From positions 930,001-994,000 of the forward strand of contig JABYQU010000005.1 in the NCBI GenBank assembly GCA_022264855.1: DNA of 64,000 nucleotides. Reading direction: 5' to 3'. This document shows positions 13,441 through 23,550 of this stretch, piece by piece. A program made the position numbers and the translations under genes. Every line of letters starts with the position of its first letter. Within the stretch, counting starts at the first letter, position 1. The notes under the pieces are model-generated. The model did not search any database. It was not told where the DNA came from and saw only the letters and a program-made list of their open reading frames with translations. The DNA comes from Lenzites betulinus (Eukaryota; Basidiomycota; Agaricomycetes; Polyporales; Polyporaceae).

Positions 13441-16124
13441 CGCTCGTAACAACAGCTGAGATGTCTGGTGAGGTCGCTTGGAGTACGTAGAGGGAGGTTG
13501 TACCGGCGTTCAGGTAGACAACGGGGCAAACGATTGCCCATACCTCGTCCAAGTTGCGTATAGCACCGGCACAAGCTTCGTTCGTGCTTTTTAAATCTTA
13601 CGGAGCGGAATGCTTACCAGTTTTGCCGAAGAAGGTGAACAAGGCATGCCGATGCATCCTTTTGGTTGTTATCTAGCTTCTCTATAGTCCGGCATGCCTA
13701 AACATAGTATGGAATCGTGACGTGAGGCTTGCCGCTTGACGAGAATCACAATGCAAGAGAAGATCATATGTGGGACTCCTGAACACGCGGACGGACTTAT
13801 GCTTCCGACGGAGTACTAGACTTCACACACTGTGAGCAGCTGATCTTCATCATAGCAAACCTGGTGCTTATGTGGTTACGTTCAAGTTGCGTGTCATTTC
13901 TTAGTCGTAAACGTATGATCTCGGTGTGTACGATCTAAAGTTAACTATTGAACCTGCGATATGATTCAGTCAGAACGTACCATTTAATGGCTTCAAGCCT
14001 CATCATGATAAGTTTCGGGCTCACCTGGCTGTTGATTTAGGATGTTTTCTCAGTAAGTAAGTAGGCAGGATGAAGAGCGAAGGAAAGATTGTCAAGCGCC
14101 CGTGCGTGCCTCGCAGGCACACAGCCACTGGAGTCAACTTTGTTTCATGTCGGCCATCTCTGCTCACTCCTATTCAACAGATTCCAGATCTACAGCCACC
14201 GGAATTAACGTCAGTTAGAACACACCTCTTTATTGGGATATGTGTTCTCAAAACTCAAGAAAGAGCGACTCCGGGCTCACTCCAGTGCAGATATCTCAGG
14301 CTTTCTACGGACGCCAGCGACTCGGAGTAACTTACAAATGCTACGGTACGTGTGCAGGGCGTATATATAGTGTTAATGTATATTTATCTGATAGTGTCCA
14401 GATTCCAGACAAAATCTAGATGAGTATAGTACTCAGAACCCTCAGTACGTACATTACCGGCAAGCGTACGCATGCGATCGCAAGTCTGCGCCGCCGCCGG
14501 CCAGCGTTGGTCGAGAAGTTGAGTTTGCTACCTATTACAAAGGCGAGCGTCCTGCATAAGTAATATGTGCTTGTATAATAACAATCTTTAAGCTGACGAC
14601 CAGAAAGAATAAATTCCCCAGTATCAACGAGGGCTTGACACATTCCGGAAGATAATGAGGCTCAGAGGTTGATCCTGCCGAATACCCTGAATTTCAACCC
14701 GCCGTTTCTACGCTCGTCAACGTTCCCTAGCCAGAGCTCCGGCGGTATAGGTGAATGAGTACACTCTATAGCAGGCGCTGATCCCTGTGTTTCCTTGTAG
14801 AGTCATCGTGGTATGCGCTGTACATCGATCATCTTCCGCTGAACGTACGCACGCCATACGTCTGGCGTCTGGCGTCTGGAACGTTGGTTTGGTACGTCCG
14901 GTCGATTGAGCCATATCTATCGTAAGTTTCCCTTGGACTTGGTCGTCCCTCTTCGCATGCACGTAGACTGTCCATCACTGTTTCCGTTCCAATGCCGCCC
15001 TCTCTTCACACCCATGTCCATCTTAGGGCCTGGTCGGCTGCCGGTGACTACTATCCTGCGACGGGAAGTGCAACGGTTTTCAGTCTACCGGCTGCCATTC
15101 CTCCATCCCTACGTATTATATTATCAGAATTGACATGCTGATGTGTACATGTCTGCTGTATACGTCTATGTACTTTATTATACAGGATAATGTGTGGATC
15201 AAGCCTCGGAGCACTTCCGGTGAGACGACCCAAGTCGCGACATGTAATGCAACGCTCCGTCACTCGCAGTCACGACTGATAATGTGAAACTCCGACTTAG
15301 CGACCAGATGCCGAGCGCTCGGCGCGGCCCGTTGCGCATTTCCTGTCGCTCGACGCTCGGCACTACCTGCAGCGCTCTATCGACGGAGTATGAAATGTCA
15401 CTTCTCAAGGCCACCGGGTCTGCAACATTTCTCGGAACAGGGGACTACTCTCCAGAAATACAATCGGGCTAGTAGATAGCATTTAAGGTACATATGTGAT
15501 GTCCCATGCTCTTACCGGGCACTGCCAGATGTCAGTTCATGCCAGGATCTACACATCAGTGTGCGGATGTGACATGATTTCGCATACTTTGGCCTCTCCA
15601 GACGACTTTTACTCAACTCCCCACTCAAGTTCTCGTCCGTGCCACTTGAAAACACATATATGTACTATTAACGCAAAGATACACTATATGTCCAGCTTTG
15701 AGGGGGCAGAGATGACCGGAAGGGTGCGCAATGGGCGATTAGCATTACCTGTCGCTATTTGCACTTCCTGTCGCAGGATAGTAGCTGGTCACCAGTGAGA
15801 GGTTCAAAGCCCGAGATCACGTGAAAGTCCGTACATTCGCAATTCCCCCTTCTCCCTCTCCCCCGGCAGCTCCCGAGTACAGTAGCGCCGGTGGCGCCCA
15901 AACAGCCCGGCCCACCACTCGGTTCCGGGTTAGGCCAGTCCCTACGTCCCAATCCGGATCCACGTCTCTCTTGTCACAATCCGCTTCTGTGCTCGGATTT
16001 GGACCCAATAGATGAGCCGATGAGCTGGCAGGTTAGCCACCGTGTCTCTCTCTCTCCTCATGAGCAGCCTAGTACTCCATTACAGAGTTGTACTGTACAC
16101 TGCCGACGATAACATTGCTACTCA
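13441..16124. other. Intergenic, no supported gene
   Basis: AT-richer than the left end. The first part should hold the promoter of the minus-strand transporter. Several 60-100 codon frames occur on both strands without recognisable domains or splice partners. A short heptamer array sits at 14860-14879. Confidence 0.5.
14860..14879. repeat. Heptamer tandem repeat GTCTGGC
   Basis: Two full GTCTGGC units plus six bases of a third. Same period as the arrays at 2.8, 4.6 and 21.8 kb but a different unit. Confidence 0.8.
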
Positions 16125-17961
16125 ATGGCTAAGGAAATCCCCTGTACCTCTCATGGCTGCGGCAAACTTGGGGTGTCCGCGCTATGCGCGCACCAGCTTT
16201 GTGCTGCTCACTGCCGGATGGCGATCACTGGGTGTGGATTCCGACCGCACAACAAGGCCCGCAAGCAAGAGATCGCCTCTCGGGAGACAACAGCCTCGCG
16301 ACACGCCGGCGAAGGAGCAAGTACATCTCATGACGGCTTCACTCTAGTCCGTCCTAAACCCGTATATCCTCACGACCCACGGCCCACCTCCCCCGCTAAA
16401 GCTACACCCATGCCGTCCCAGAACAATCCCACTCCAGGCCTCCTACCTCCCAGTTATGAATGCCCGCCAGCAGTCATCACCTCTATGCCCGCTATTCCCG
16501 AATTACCGCAGAAGGCACTGGAGGTGCCGATGCCTCCAGTCTGGCAAGAGAGGTGGCAGTTGGACCGCCACCGTGCGCAGGAGAAGCTGGCGGCAGAGCA
16601 GGCCAGGCGGGAGAATGAGAAAGCAGAGATAGAATCGGTGGTGGTGTGGTTTTGGGGCGATGTACGTAATGCACTCGGTGTTATATCAATCCAAATATTA
16701 AACCCATCGACAACAGAATAATGCAGAGCCTGTCCGACAGCTACAACAGGGCTTGAAGGCATATCCGACCATGAAGCTTGCAGATCACCCTCGCATCCTC
16801 GCACGCCTAGCACTTGGCGAGTCAGACGACATTCAGGTGTACGACCTCGATATCAGATATTGGCAGTTTCAGAATGTTACCGATTCCTTCAACGTCAAGC
16901 GTACACCTATTCTATTGATCCGGCGTGTCGGGGTCACCTCATGCACTGGGATCGACCTGAGAATCGCAGAGGCGGAGCGCGCAACTGTAAAGTCCCCCCG
17001 CGGAAGTGTACACAACACCCCGCTGCCGTCTCTCGCGGGGGACTTATGGGCACGTCCGCACACCAAGCGTGCTCGTGACTCATATGATGACTCTATGCGC
17101 CCTGCCTCTATCGCTCGACACTCGTCACTGCAGCTGTCGCCCTGCGATGCACGCCGGCCTTGGCCCTCCCCTCTACACTCGCTGTGGGCCTCCCCAACCG
17201 ATGCAGCCCCACCGTCCTTTACATCACAATCACTAGTAGCCCTTGGTCTGCCCTCCTTCAGCGACGCGATACCCTCTGGAAGCTCTCTCTCTCCGGCGAT
17301 CCCTCTGTCTCTTGGCGCCTTCCTTGACCCGCTTCGAAGCTCGACGCCTCCGCTATCATCAATCGGTTCTTCGCCTCCACCATCTATGGCATCTCTGGAC
17401 GATCTGGCAGGCTTGGACCATTCCAACGTTGCACCCATGTCCCTTCACCGTGACTATCACCCTTGGCCTTCTACCGATACATTCATGTTGAGCGGCCGCA
17501 CGACTGAAGAGGATTTCTCTTCTGGACTTCAATTGCAGCTTTCTGTGCCTATGACAACGCCGGACGACGCCACCCTTGATGAGCTCTGGTCCGCTGGGGA
17601 GGTCTATGTTCCCCCAGATGCGAAAGCTCTGATCTGGCCCCATGGTCTCTATACTCGTGATCTTGCGAAGGGCCTCTCACTGCTGTCAGCACTCCAGAGT
17701 TCTCTCAAGGCACAACCAGGAGAGCGTTTGATGGACCGGAAGCTGACACTGCTTCCCGCTCAATTTGCCCAGGTCTTCCCAGGGTGCAAATTCGTCCTCA
17801 AAACATACTACACACAGCGCTCCGTGTGGAAGAATGCCACCGAACACGAGCGCACCATCATGCTACAGCAGCCGCGCGTTAAACCTCAAGGACTTTGGAC
17901 GACATTTCGCGGTGATTTGCCTGCATGGACGTCTCGAAAGGTGCATCGCAAGGCACTGTAG
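16125..17961 (+). CDS. Cys/His-cluster protein A, basidiomycete family of unknown function
   Basis: Two exons (16125-16661 and 16717-17961, 55-bp GTACGT...CAACAG intron) give 593 residues. Residues about 7-43 hold a compact cluster C-x4-C-x8-C-x4-C-x2-H-C-x6-C-x4-H. Next come a Pro-rich linker, a charged helix (about 139-173), a region with the phrase GVTSCTGIDL, a Ser/Pro-rich middle, and a C-terminal block containing WPHGLYTRDLAKG, FPGCKFVLKTYY and GLW. From memory this architecture recurs as a large lineage-specific family in polypore-type genomes; I know no demonstrated function. The cluster probably binds zinc. The gene converges on gene B with only 80 bp between their stop codons, and B and C carry the same cluster. 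Mobile-element cargo or a regulatory protein are both possible. Confidence 0.8.
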
Positions 17962-18041
17962 GTGGCTAGAGACTGGTTTATTGTACAATTCATAGTTATG
18001 TAATAGCGATGTGAGAGAACACCATACATCCAGTAAGAGGT

Positions 18042-18617
18042 TTAACACATGACGGGGGAGCCTAGGAAATACCACTCGGGATACTCAGAAACATCACATG
18101 GCGCTTCCTCTAGCCTCTCTGTCTCTGTCACCATCTCCTCCGGCACTTGAGATGTGCGGTGCCCCCCCGCACGGCAACCTCCTTGGGATAGACAATGGCG
18201 GCGACAGCAGCCACGCCAGCATGCTTTATTCACCTTTGGCCGTGCACATGGTGTGATGGCGCAAGGGCCCTGCACAGCGGGGGGGCGACGATGAGAAGAG
18301 GTATGCTTGCGGTGTGAGGCTACTGGATTAGACCGTCGTGTTGATGCAGAGAGTGTCGAGCTGAGCATGCTGGTGGTAGAATGTGCAGAACCAGATAGGA
18401 ATGTAGACGAAGATGCAGAGGATGCGGTGCGGGTAGATGATGTGGACAAGGGATGGTGGGATTGGATGTCTACTAATGCAGCGAGTGCAGCCTCGAGTTG
18501 CGATAATGCCGTGGGACTCCGTTCAGGGTTCTACCGTATGATTTGAGACAGGCACGCTTATTTGAAAATAACAAGTATGTGTCGTACCTCTAGACTGTTA
18601 TCGCCGCTCCTGAGCAT
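18042..18617 (-). CDS. Cys/His-cluster protein B, short
   Basis: Two exons (18617-18588 and 18530-18042; intron GTACGA...CGGTAG) give 172 residues. The N-terminal half is Ser/Thr-rich and likely disordered. The cluster C-x4-C-x8-C-x4-C-x2-H-C-x5-C-x4-H, with RRHC and QGGC, has the same spacing as in genes A and C. A short acidic tail follows. The long blocks seen after the cluster in gene A are missing, so it may be a truncated or minimal member. The first exon codes for only ten residues, and the start is the weakest part of this model: another exon could lie upstream in 18.6-18.85 kb. Confidence 0.6.
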
Positions 18618-18919
18618 ACTAGGCGGGGCTACCTGATCTCCGGAGGTGTTCTGTAGGCCAATGCACATGTCGTAGGCTGAAAGTGGTGGGTGGAGTTGTG
18701 GGCAGATGTCGATGATGGGATCGACTCAGAGGGTGAGTGAACATTATATGATAATATGAACCCTGTTTGGGAGCACATCGGAACATGCAGTGACAGGTGA
18801 AGGCGGCAGGAGCACCTGAAGTCCATCACTTAGATCTGTCGCTTGAAAAGTATATAGTAATCACAAAGCGAGTACAGAGGCGATACAAATGGATGAAAAC
18901 GTAGTTTAAACATGTAAGG

Positions 18920-20082
18920 CTAAACGACCTCGGCATCCGAGTCACTAGTCAGGTCAATTTCAATGCACTCAGTCTTAACCGGCCTGCAAGTAACTGGGTC
19001 AGGACTCGGGCTGCTTCCAGAGCTCCCGGAGTAGGATGGGCCAGACTCGAGGAGATTTGCCTTGCGCACACGAGCAAGTGACTCAGGGTCCCAGTCATAG
19101 AACACCAGAAGAGACTCCCGAGAGCGAGCAAGAGAAGACAACGAGGTAGTCGAGGTAGTCGAGGCAGATGAGGTGGATGAGGTGGATGGAGTGGCAGACA
19201 ACGCAGATGAGGCAGACGAGGCAGAGGGGACAGACGACGAGGAAAAGGCACCAGGTGAGGCCACGTAGGATGAGGATAGTGTAGACGCCTGGATGGCGTT
19301 AAGCAGGTGCTCACGTTCCTCGTCCTCTGACAGCGGATACAGAGCAGACATTGGCATGGGAGTATCGATTCGGCGACGTTTAGCGGCAGGGCCAGCTGAT
19401 GGGGAGGGTGATGTGGTCGTCCTTGATGCTTCCAATGCTGCCGCTAGCTGCTCACCCTCTTCCTCGTCGGTACGGCAATATATAAAGCGCTGCGGGCCAT
19501 CTGCAATGCCGACGGCCCTTCCCGCAGACTTAGCATGTGTAAACATATAGTAAAACATGTCGAATCAACTCACCTCGTAGCGGTCTGCAACCCAAGTCCC
19601 AACTGCAGTCGAGCCTCTCTCCCTAGTGTACCATGCACACTGCACCCTCCCGCGATCTCGCAGTGCTTGCTACAGTAGTGCCTCGCACAACCACTGGCTA
19701 CCCGACGATCTGAGCATGACGCAACAGCGCACAAGCGGCTCGGACCACGCCACTGACGGGCCTTCGGTTGAGGTGGGTTGCGTGCAGGGTCTAGTTCATC
19801 CACCGGGTCGTTGACAAATTGATAGTACAGGCGGTGGATTGGAAACCCCTCCTCATCGTATGGGTGACACTGGAGGCTGGAATTAATAAAAATTGGCTCA
19901 GGGAAACGATTAGGGCATACCATCACCATTGCCCGGCCAAAGTTGATGCTATCTTGGCGCGTGATCGTCTCCACCTGCAGCCGTCTATGGCAGTCAGGAC
20001 AGTACACACGGGATAGGTCGATCTCACTCCAGCGAGTCCTGTGAGATCCACGGATGTAATGTCCAGCAACGCGATCAGACAT
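18920..20082 (-). CDS. Cys/His-cluster protein C with UIM-like and SIM-like motifs
   Basis: Exons 20082-19574 and 19517-18920 give 368 residues. Near residue 28 a CPDC pair begins a possible zinc ribbon (second half MVMVCPNRF). At about 118-150 is the cluster C-x4-C-x8-C-x4-C-x2-H-C-x5-C-x2-H (SKHC, AGGC). Exon 2 carries two segments matching the ubiquitin-interacting motif (acidic run, then hydrophobic-x-x-Ala-x-x-x-Ser): DEEEGEQLAAALEAS and DEEREHLLNAIQAS. A Ser-rich linker follows, and the C-terminus has IEIDLTSDSD, a good SUMO-interacting motif with acidic flank. A KRRR stretch could be a nuclear signal. The acceptor (GGGAAG) is set by reading phase; the stronger CTAAG upstream would shift the frame. 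The inference is a nuclear adaptor for ubiquitin/SUMO conjugates; function is untested. Confidence 0.75.
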
Positions 20083-20478
20083 AGTGAGATAGATGGATGG
20101 AGGCGGATGGGGGCTTAGAAGAGGGGGGGGTGTCGCTGATGAGGCTGTACTTCAGAGTGCACCAGCGTATTTAACGGCCTCAAACCTATTTCACAGAAGG
20201 TATCGAGCCTATGCACAACTTCACATTGTTCAACTGAGCACCATGACGCACAAGGACACAGCAACGTCATGACGGGCTTTTCGGGGACTGAACGGCTGAA
20301 AGAATGTGCACATAATAGCCAAATATCAATATCAATCAATATATTACTTTTAGATTCAAAATGACACACATAGCGATCAACTCGCCGATCATGATTGGTT
20401 AAGCGCCCAAAGCCATGGGCTTATAAGCGCGCATCTCCTGCTCTCTCTCCTCGATGTGCACATCCAACTGCACATGAA

Positions 20479-20728
20479 GAACGGGAGGGCAGGAGCCTCC
20501 ATGGTCCTCGCTCGCCCGCCCCGACAGTGCGTGTTGTGCCCCGCATGAAGAACGGGAGGGCGGGGATGGCAACATCCTCGCTCGTCCGCCCCGGACGATG
20601 CCTACGCAAAGAACGGGAGGGCAGGGGCCTCCATGGTCCTCGCTCGCCCGCCCCGACAGTGCGTGTTGCGCCCTGCATGAAGAACGGGAGGGCGGGGATG
20701 GCAACATCCTCGCTCGCCCGCCCCGGAC
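20479..20728. repeat. Two-copy tandem repeat, period 132 bp
   Basis: The block starting GAACGGGAGGGCAGG at 20479 recurs at 20611 with few changes, ending at CCCCGGAC (20596 and 20728). Each unit is itself made of two related half-units starting GAACGGGAGGGC and ending in a CTCGCTCGYCCGCCCC-like segment. The complementary GGGCGGGG and CCGCCCC stretches could form hairpins. Confidence 0.9.
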
Positions 20729-21833
20729 GTGTTCATTGTTGGGACGGGGTAGAGGGGCCAGAGAGGTCTCATGGATGGAGACAGACGTTGACTTGACCGC
20801 CTGCCCACAGGGAGGTCTCAGCGCAGTGGTGAGCAACGCAGCCGTTCCGACTCTGTGTAAACTCACCTTTGATCGTGTGCTAGCTCCCAAAGGCTTCAAA
20901 GGCGCTTCCACGCTGCTAGCAGTGCACGAGAGGAGCCCCCCACGGCCGTGCGCGCAAGGGCTTCGCGTTCGCGTCGTCTGGCAAACCGGAACACCGTGGA
21001 CCGCAGCTGCGGTCAAGGCTGGAGACACCCCAGGTAGTGCCGCAGACCCACCTGGTGTGCCACAGGACGCAGCTCGATGTCAAGGCGCACCAGCTCCGCA
21101 GGCAGCCGCGGGATCTGGAACGCGTCCGGCGTGCCATCCGACTCGTCGCCGCCCCCGCCGGAGGACGCCTGGCTCATGTACGAGTGTGCGAGCGAGTCGC
21201 GCGACGGCTGCTTCAGGTTCCTTTGCGCAGGCGCAGACGTAGGTGGTGATTAGTCGGCAGTTGGGCACATTGGGGTGGCGCGAGGGCGGCAGGGGATGGG
21301 GACGTACTGGGGCTGGGGGATCCGCGGGTCGAGGTGCCGGGGGCCAGCGACGGCCGCAAGAGAGGGGCAGGCCGGGCTTAAGGGCGCTGTGTTCGAGTCG
21401 CCCTCCGACATCGGCTTGCAAAACGGCGGCTGCCGGCCGCATGCATCGAGCCGCGTCTGCCAATGCTTAACAATGGATGCCATACACGTGTGCTGCAGCG
21501 AAAGGGAGGCGTACCTGTGGTCGTTGAAAAGAGACCGTCTCTCGCCACCTGGGGCGACACAAGCATTGGGGCCCGTTTGCAAGGGGCGACGAGCGTGGCA
21601 GCGTTGAACGATGATGGTAAGGCCCAGCATAGCAAGTGGCGATGTATGCTAACAGGTGGCGATGTATGCAGACCAGCCAGGAAGCACCTCGACGGAGGGC
21701 CTTAGTAAGGCCCAGCGTAACGAGTGGCGACCTCGCCGGACGCAAGACAAGTGGGAAGAGGCAAGGGAGCACACGTGGCAAGCGCCGAGAGATGTTGAAT
21801 ATTGAGCGTAGCTGGTGAGCGCCTATGGAGAGG

Positions 21834-21859
21834 CGTTCAACGTTCAACGTTCAACGTTC
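21834..21859. repeat. Heptamer tandem repeat CGTTCAA
   Basis: Three perfect CGTTCAA units followed by CGTTC. Confidence 0.85.
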
Positions 21860-22134
21860 GACGTCCGCGTCAACCATCGCTTACCCTACAACTCTCACTT
21901 GCATTTCGCCACCATCCATCTGCGCACACCCGAGAACAACCACATCTGGCACATCGACGGGAAGACCGGAAAGCACGTCCTCCAGCGCGACGCAGTCCGG
22001 CTGGAGCACGCGTCGCCACGCGACGACATGTCGTACGCACACTCGCATGCACGTACCGCGTGTGCTAACTGACTCCCGGGGCGATCCGCGCAGGTTCGAA
22101 ATGCGCCCATTTCGCACCTTGTCGCGTCTCTGCA

Positions 22135-22172
22135 CCACTCACGCGCTATAGCTGACACGGGCCTCTCAGCGC
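22135..22172 (+). repeat. 38-bp direct repeat, copy 1
   Basis: Starts CCACTCACGCGCTATAGC and ends CCTCTCAGCGC. Identical to 22421-22458, 286 bp downstream, and contains an Alu-like palindrome core GCTATAGC. Confidence 0.9.
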
Positions 22173-22420
22173 CTGAACGTGCTCCAAAACGTCGCGCTCT
22201 CAACGAACTCAGTCGCGGCCTCCGTCGAGCCCGGCTGCTGCCCGTACGAAGACGTGTCCGCCGCGCCCCGTCGCTGTCCGGGCATGGCACGGACGCCTGC
22301 CGTCGTCGTCGGACTCTCCGCGGCTGTGCCGCGTCCTGCCCGCGTCCTGCCTGCCGTCTGTCCACGGTGGTCAGCACATGGCCCTCGTCCATAGGCACGC
22401 ATGCGTACGTACCGCAAGTG

Positions 22421-22458
22421 CCACTCACGCGCTATAGCTGACACGGGCCTCTCAGCGC
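22421..22458 (+). repeat. 38-bp direct repeat, copy 2
   Basis: Perfect second copy of 22135-22172. The two copies could mark the ends of a short duplicated or inserted segment. Confidence 0.9.
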
Positions 22459-22990
22459 GCTGGACAGAGCCAAAGGTGAAGGCACTCACTCGTCTCTCAG
22501 CAGCGCTGACTGCATGTTCTGCGCGACGCTGTCAGGTAGGTCACACTCGACACGCATGGACAAGGCGCTCACCAGATCCTCCCGCCGTCCATCGCCAGAC
22601 GAGCACGCCGCCGTCCGCAGGCAGCGGGCCCGAGGACGACTCTCGCGCCGATCCGGGATGGTCGGAATGGCGCCGCCGCGGACGCTGCCCATGTGCGCAC
22701 GCGAGGAATCGCGGCACACACCGCCCAACGGGCAGGTGACCTCGTGCCCTGTCGTACTCCAGGCGCGCCACGTGCGGGATGTAGCTCGGGGGCAAGGGCG
22801 GCGCCCCCTCCAGGCAGCAGCGCCGCCTGTACGCCACTGACTCCCGCGAGAGCGAGCTCCCGGACACCCACGGCGGCGCCAGTACGACCTCCTGTGGTGC
22901 CGCGAGCCCCTCTTCGCACGCTGGCGTCGCCGCGCCCGCCCGCGCTCTTCGCAGCCAAGCTCGCGCGATGCCTTCTACATCCTCCTCCCC

Positions 22991-23290
22991 ATGCTTATCG
23001 TTCTTTCCACCTTCCTCTTCCTCCTCCTGCTATTTCTAGTATGCGTTATCCTCCTCCGCAAGCGTCGCGGCATCATGCTCCGCGACAGCGACGGGCCCGT
23101 AGACATGAGTCGTGAAGATCTCATCGAGGGCGAGGGCGGCTTCGACGGCGTTGAGTCCCGCTGGCTCGAGACTGTTAGCGAATCAGAACGGAGAGCTTAC
23201 TTGCGCTCAAAGGGTATGTACACCACCTTCTTCTCGCGCGTCGTTTTATCTATGCGAGTGCTCACACACCTTCGTCGGGCAGAATACCAA
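22991..23290 (+). pseudogene. Truncated SSH4-like (SPRY) gene, N-terminal exon only
   Basis: The frame from 22991 codes for one strong membrane helix (STFLFLLLLFLVCVILL), basic residues RKRRG, then GPVDMSREDL and ESRWLET...AYLRSK. This is how basidiomycete SSH4-type proteins (vacuolar/endosomal, single membrane pass, then a SPRY domain, adaptor for ubiquitin-dependent sorting) begin. A good donor (GTATGT) follows 23213 and an acceptor (CGGGCAG) precedes 23283; joined, the product starts KEYQ, as expected, but then turns into Arg/Pro-rich sequence with no SPRY domain. The rest of the gene is absent before the KDZ element starts at 23551. I infer a gene broken by insertion or rearrangement; the family assignment is from memory. 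Confidence 0.55.
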
Positions 23291-23550
23291 CTTCATGCGC
23301 ATCGGCGTCGCGCCCCACCGCCTGCGACAACGGGCGGGCTTCGCACGCGATGCCGTCATGCAAGCGAGGCTGCCCGCGACGAGTCGGGGTGTGCTGCTCG
23401 GCGGGCGAAAGCGGATCGCACTGGCCGAGTCGGGCGGCGTGAGGCATGTACCAGACGTATGTCGTGTAGACATTGTCGGCGCGCAAAAGGGACTACCTGT
23501 GCAGCGTGGTTGTATGGTGATGCACTACATATGTTTAATTTATGATACTG

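Larger units (their letters stand above)
20083..22990. other. Repeat-rich region without a supported gene
   Basis: Contains a 132-bp-period duplication (20.48-20.73 kb), a heptamer array (21.83 kb) and a 38-bp direct repeat (22.1 and 22.4 kb). Overlapping GC-rich frames on both strands show no domain. Upstream exons of the SSH4-like fragment at 22991 may lie at the right end, since the frame is open from 22841 into that ATG. Confidence 0.5.

Noticed and set aside
20479..20728. CRISPR-like regular repeats
   Set aside because: Only two long units without unique spacers, in a eukaryotic genome; this is a tandem duplication.
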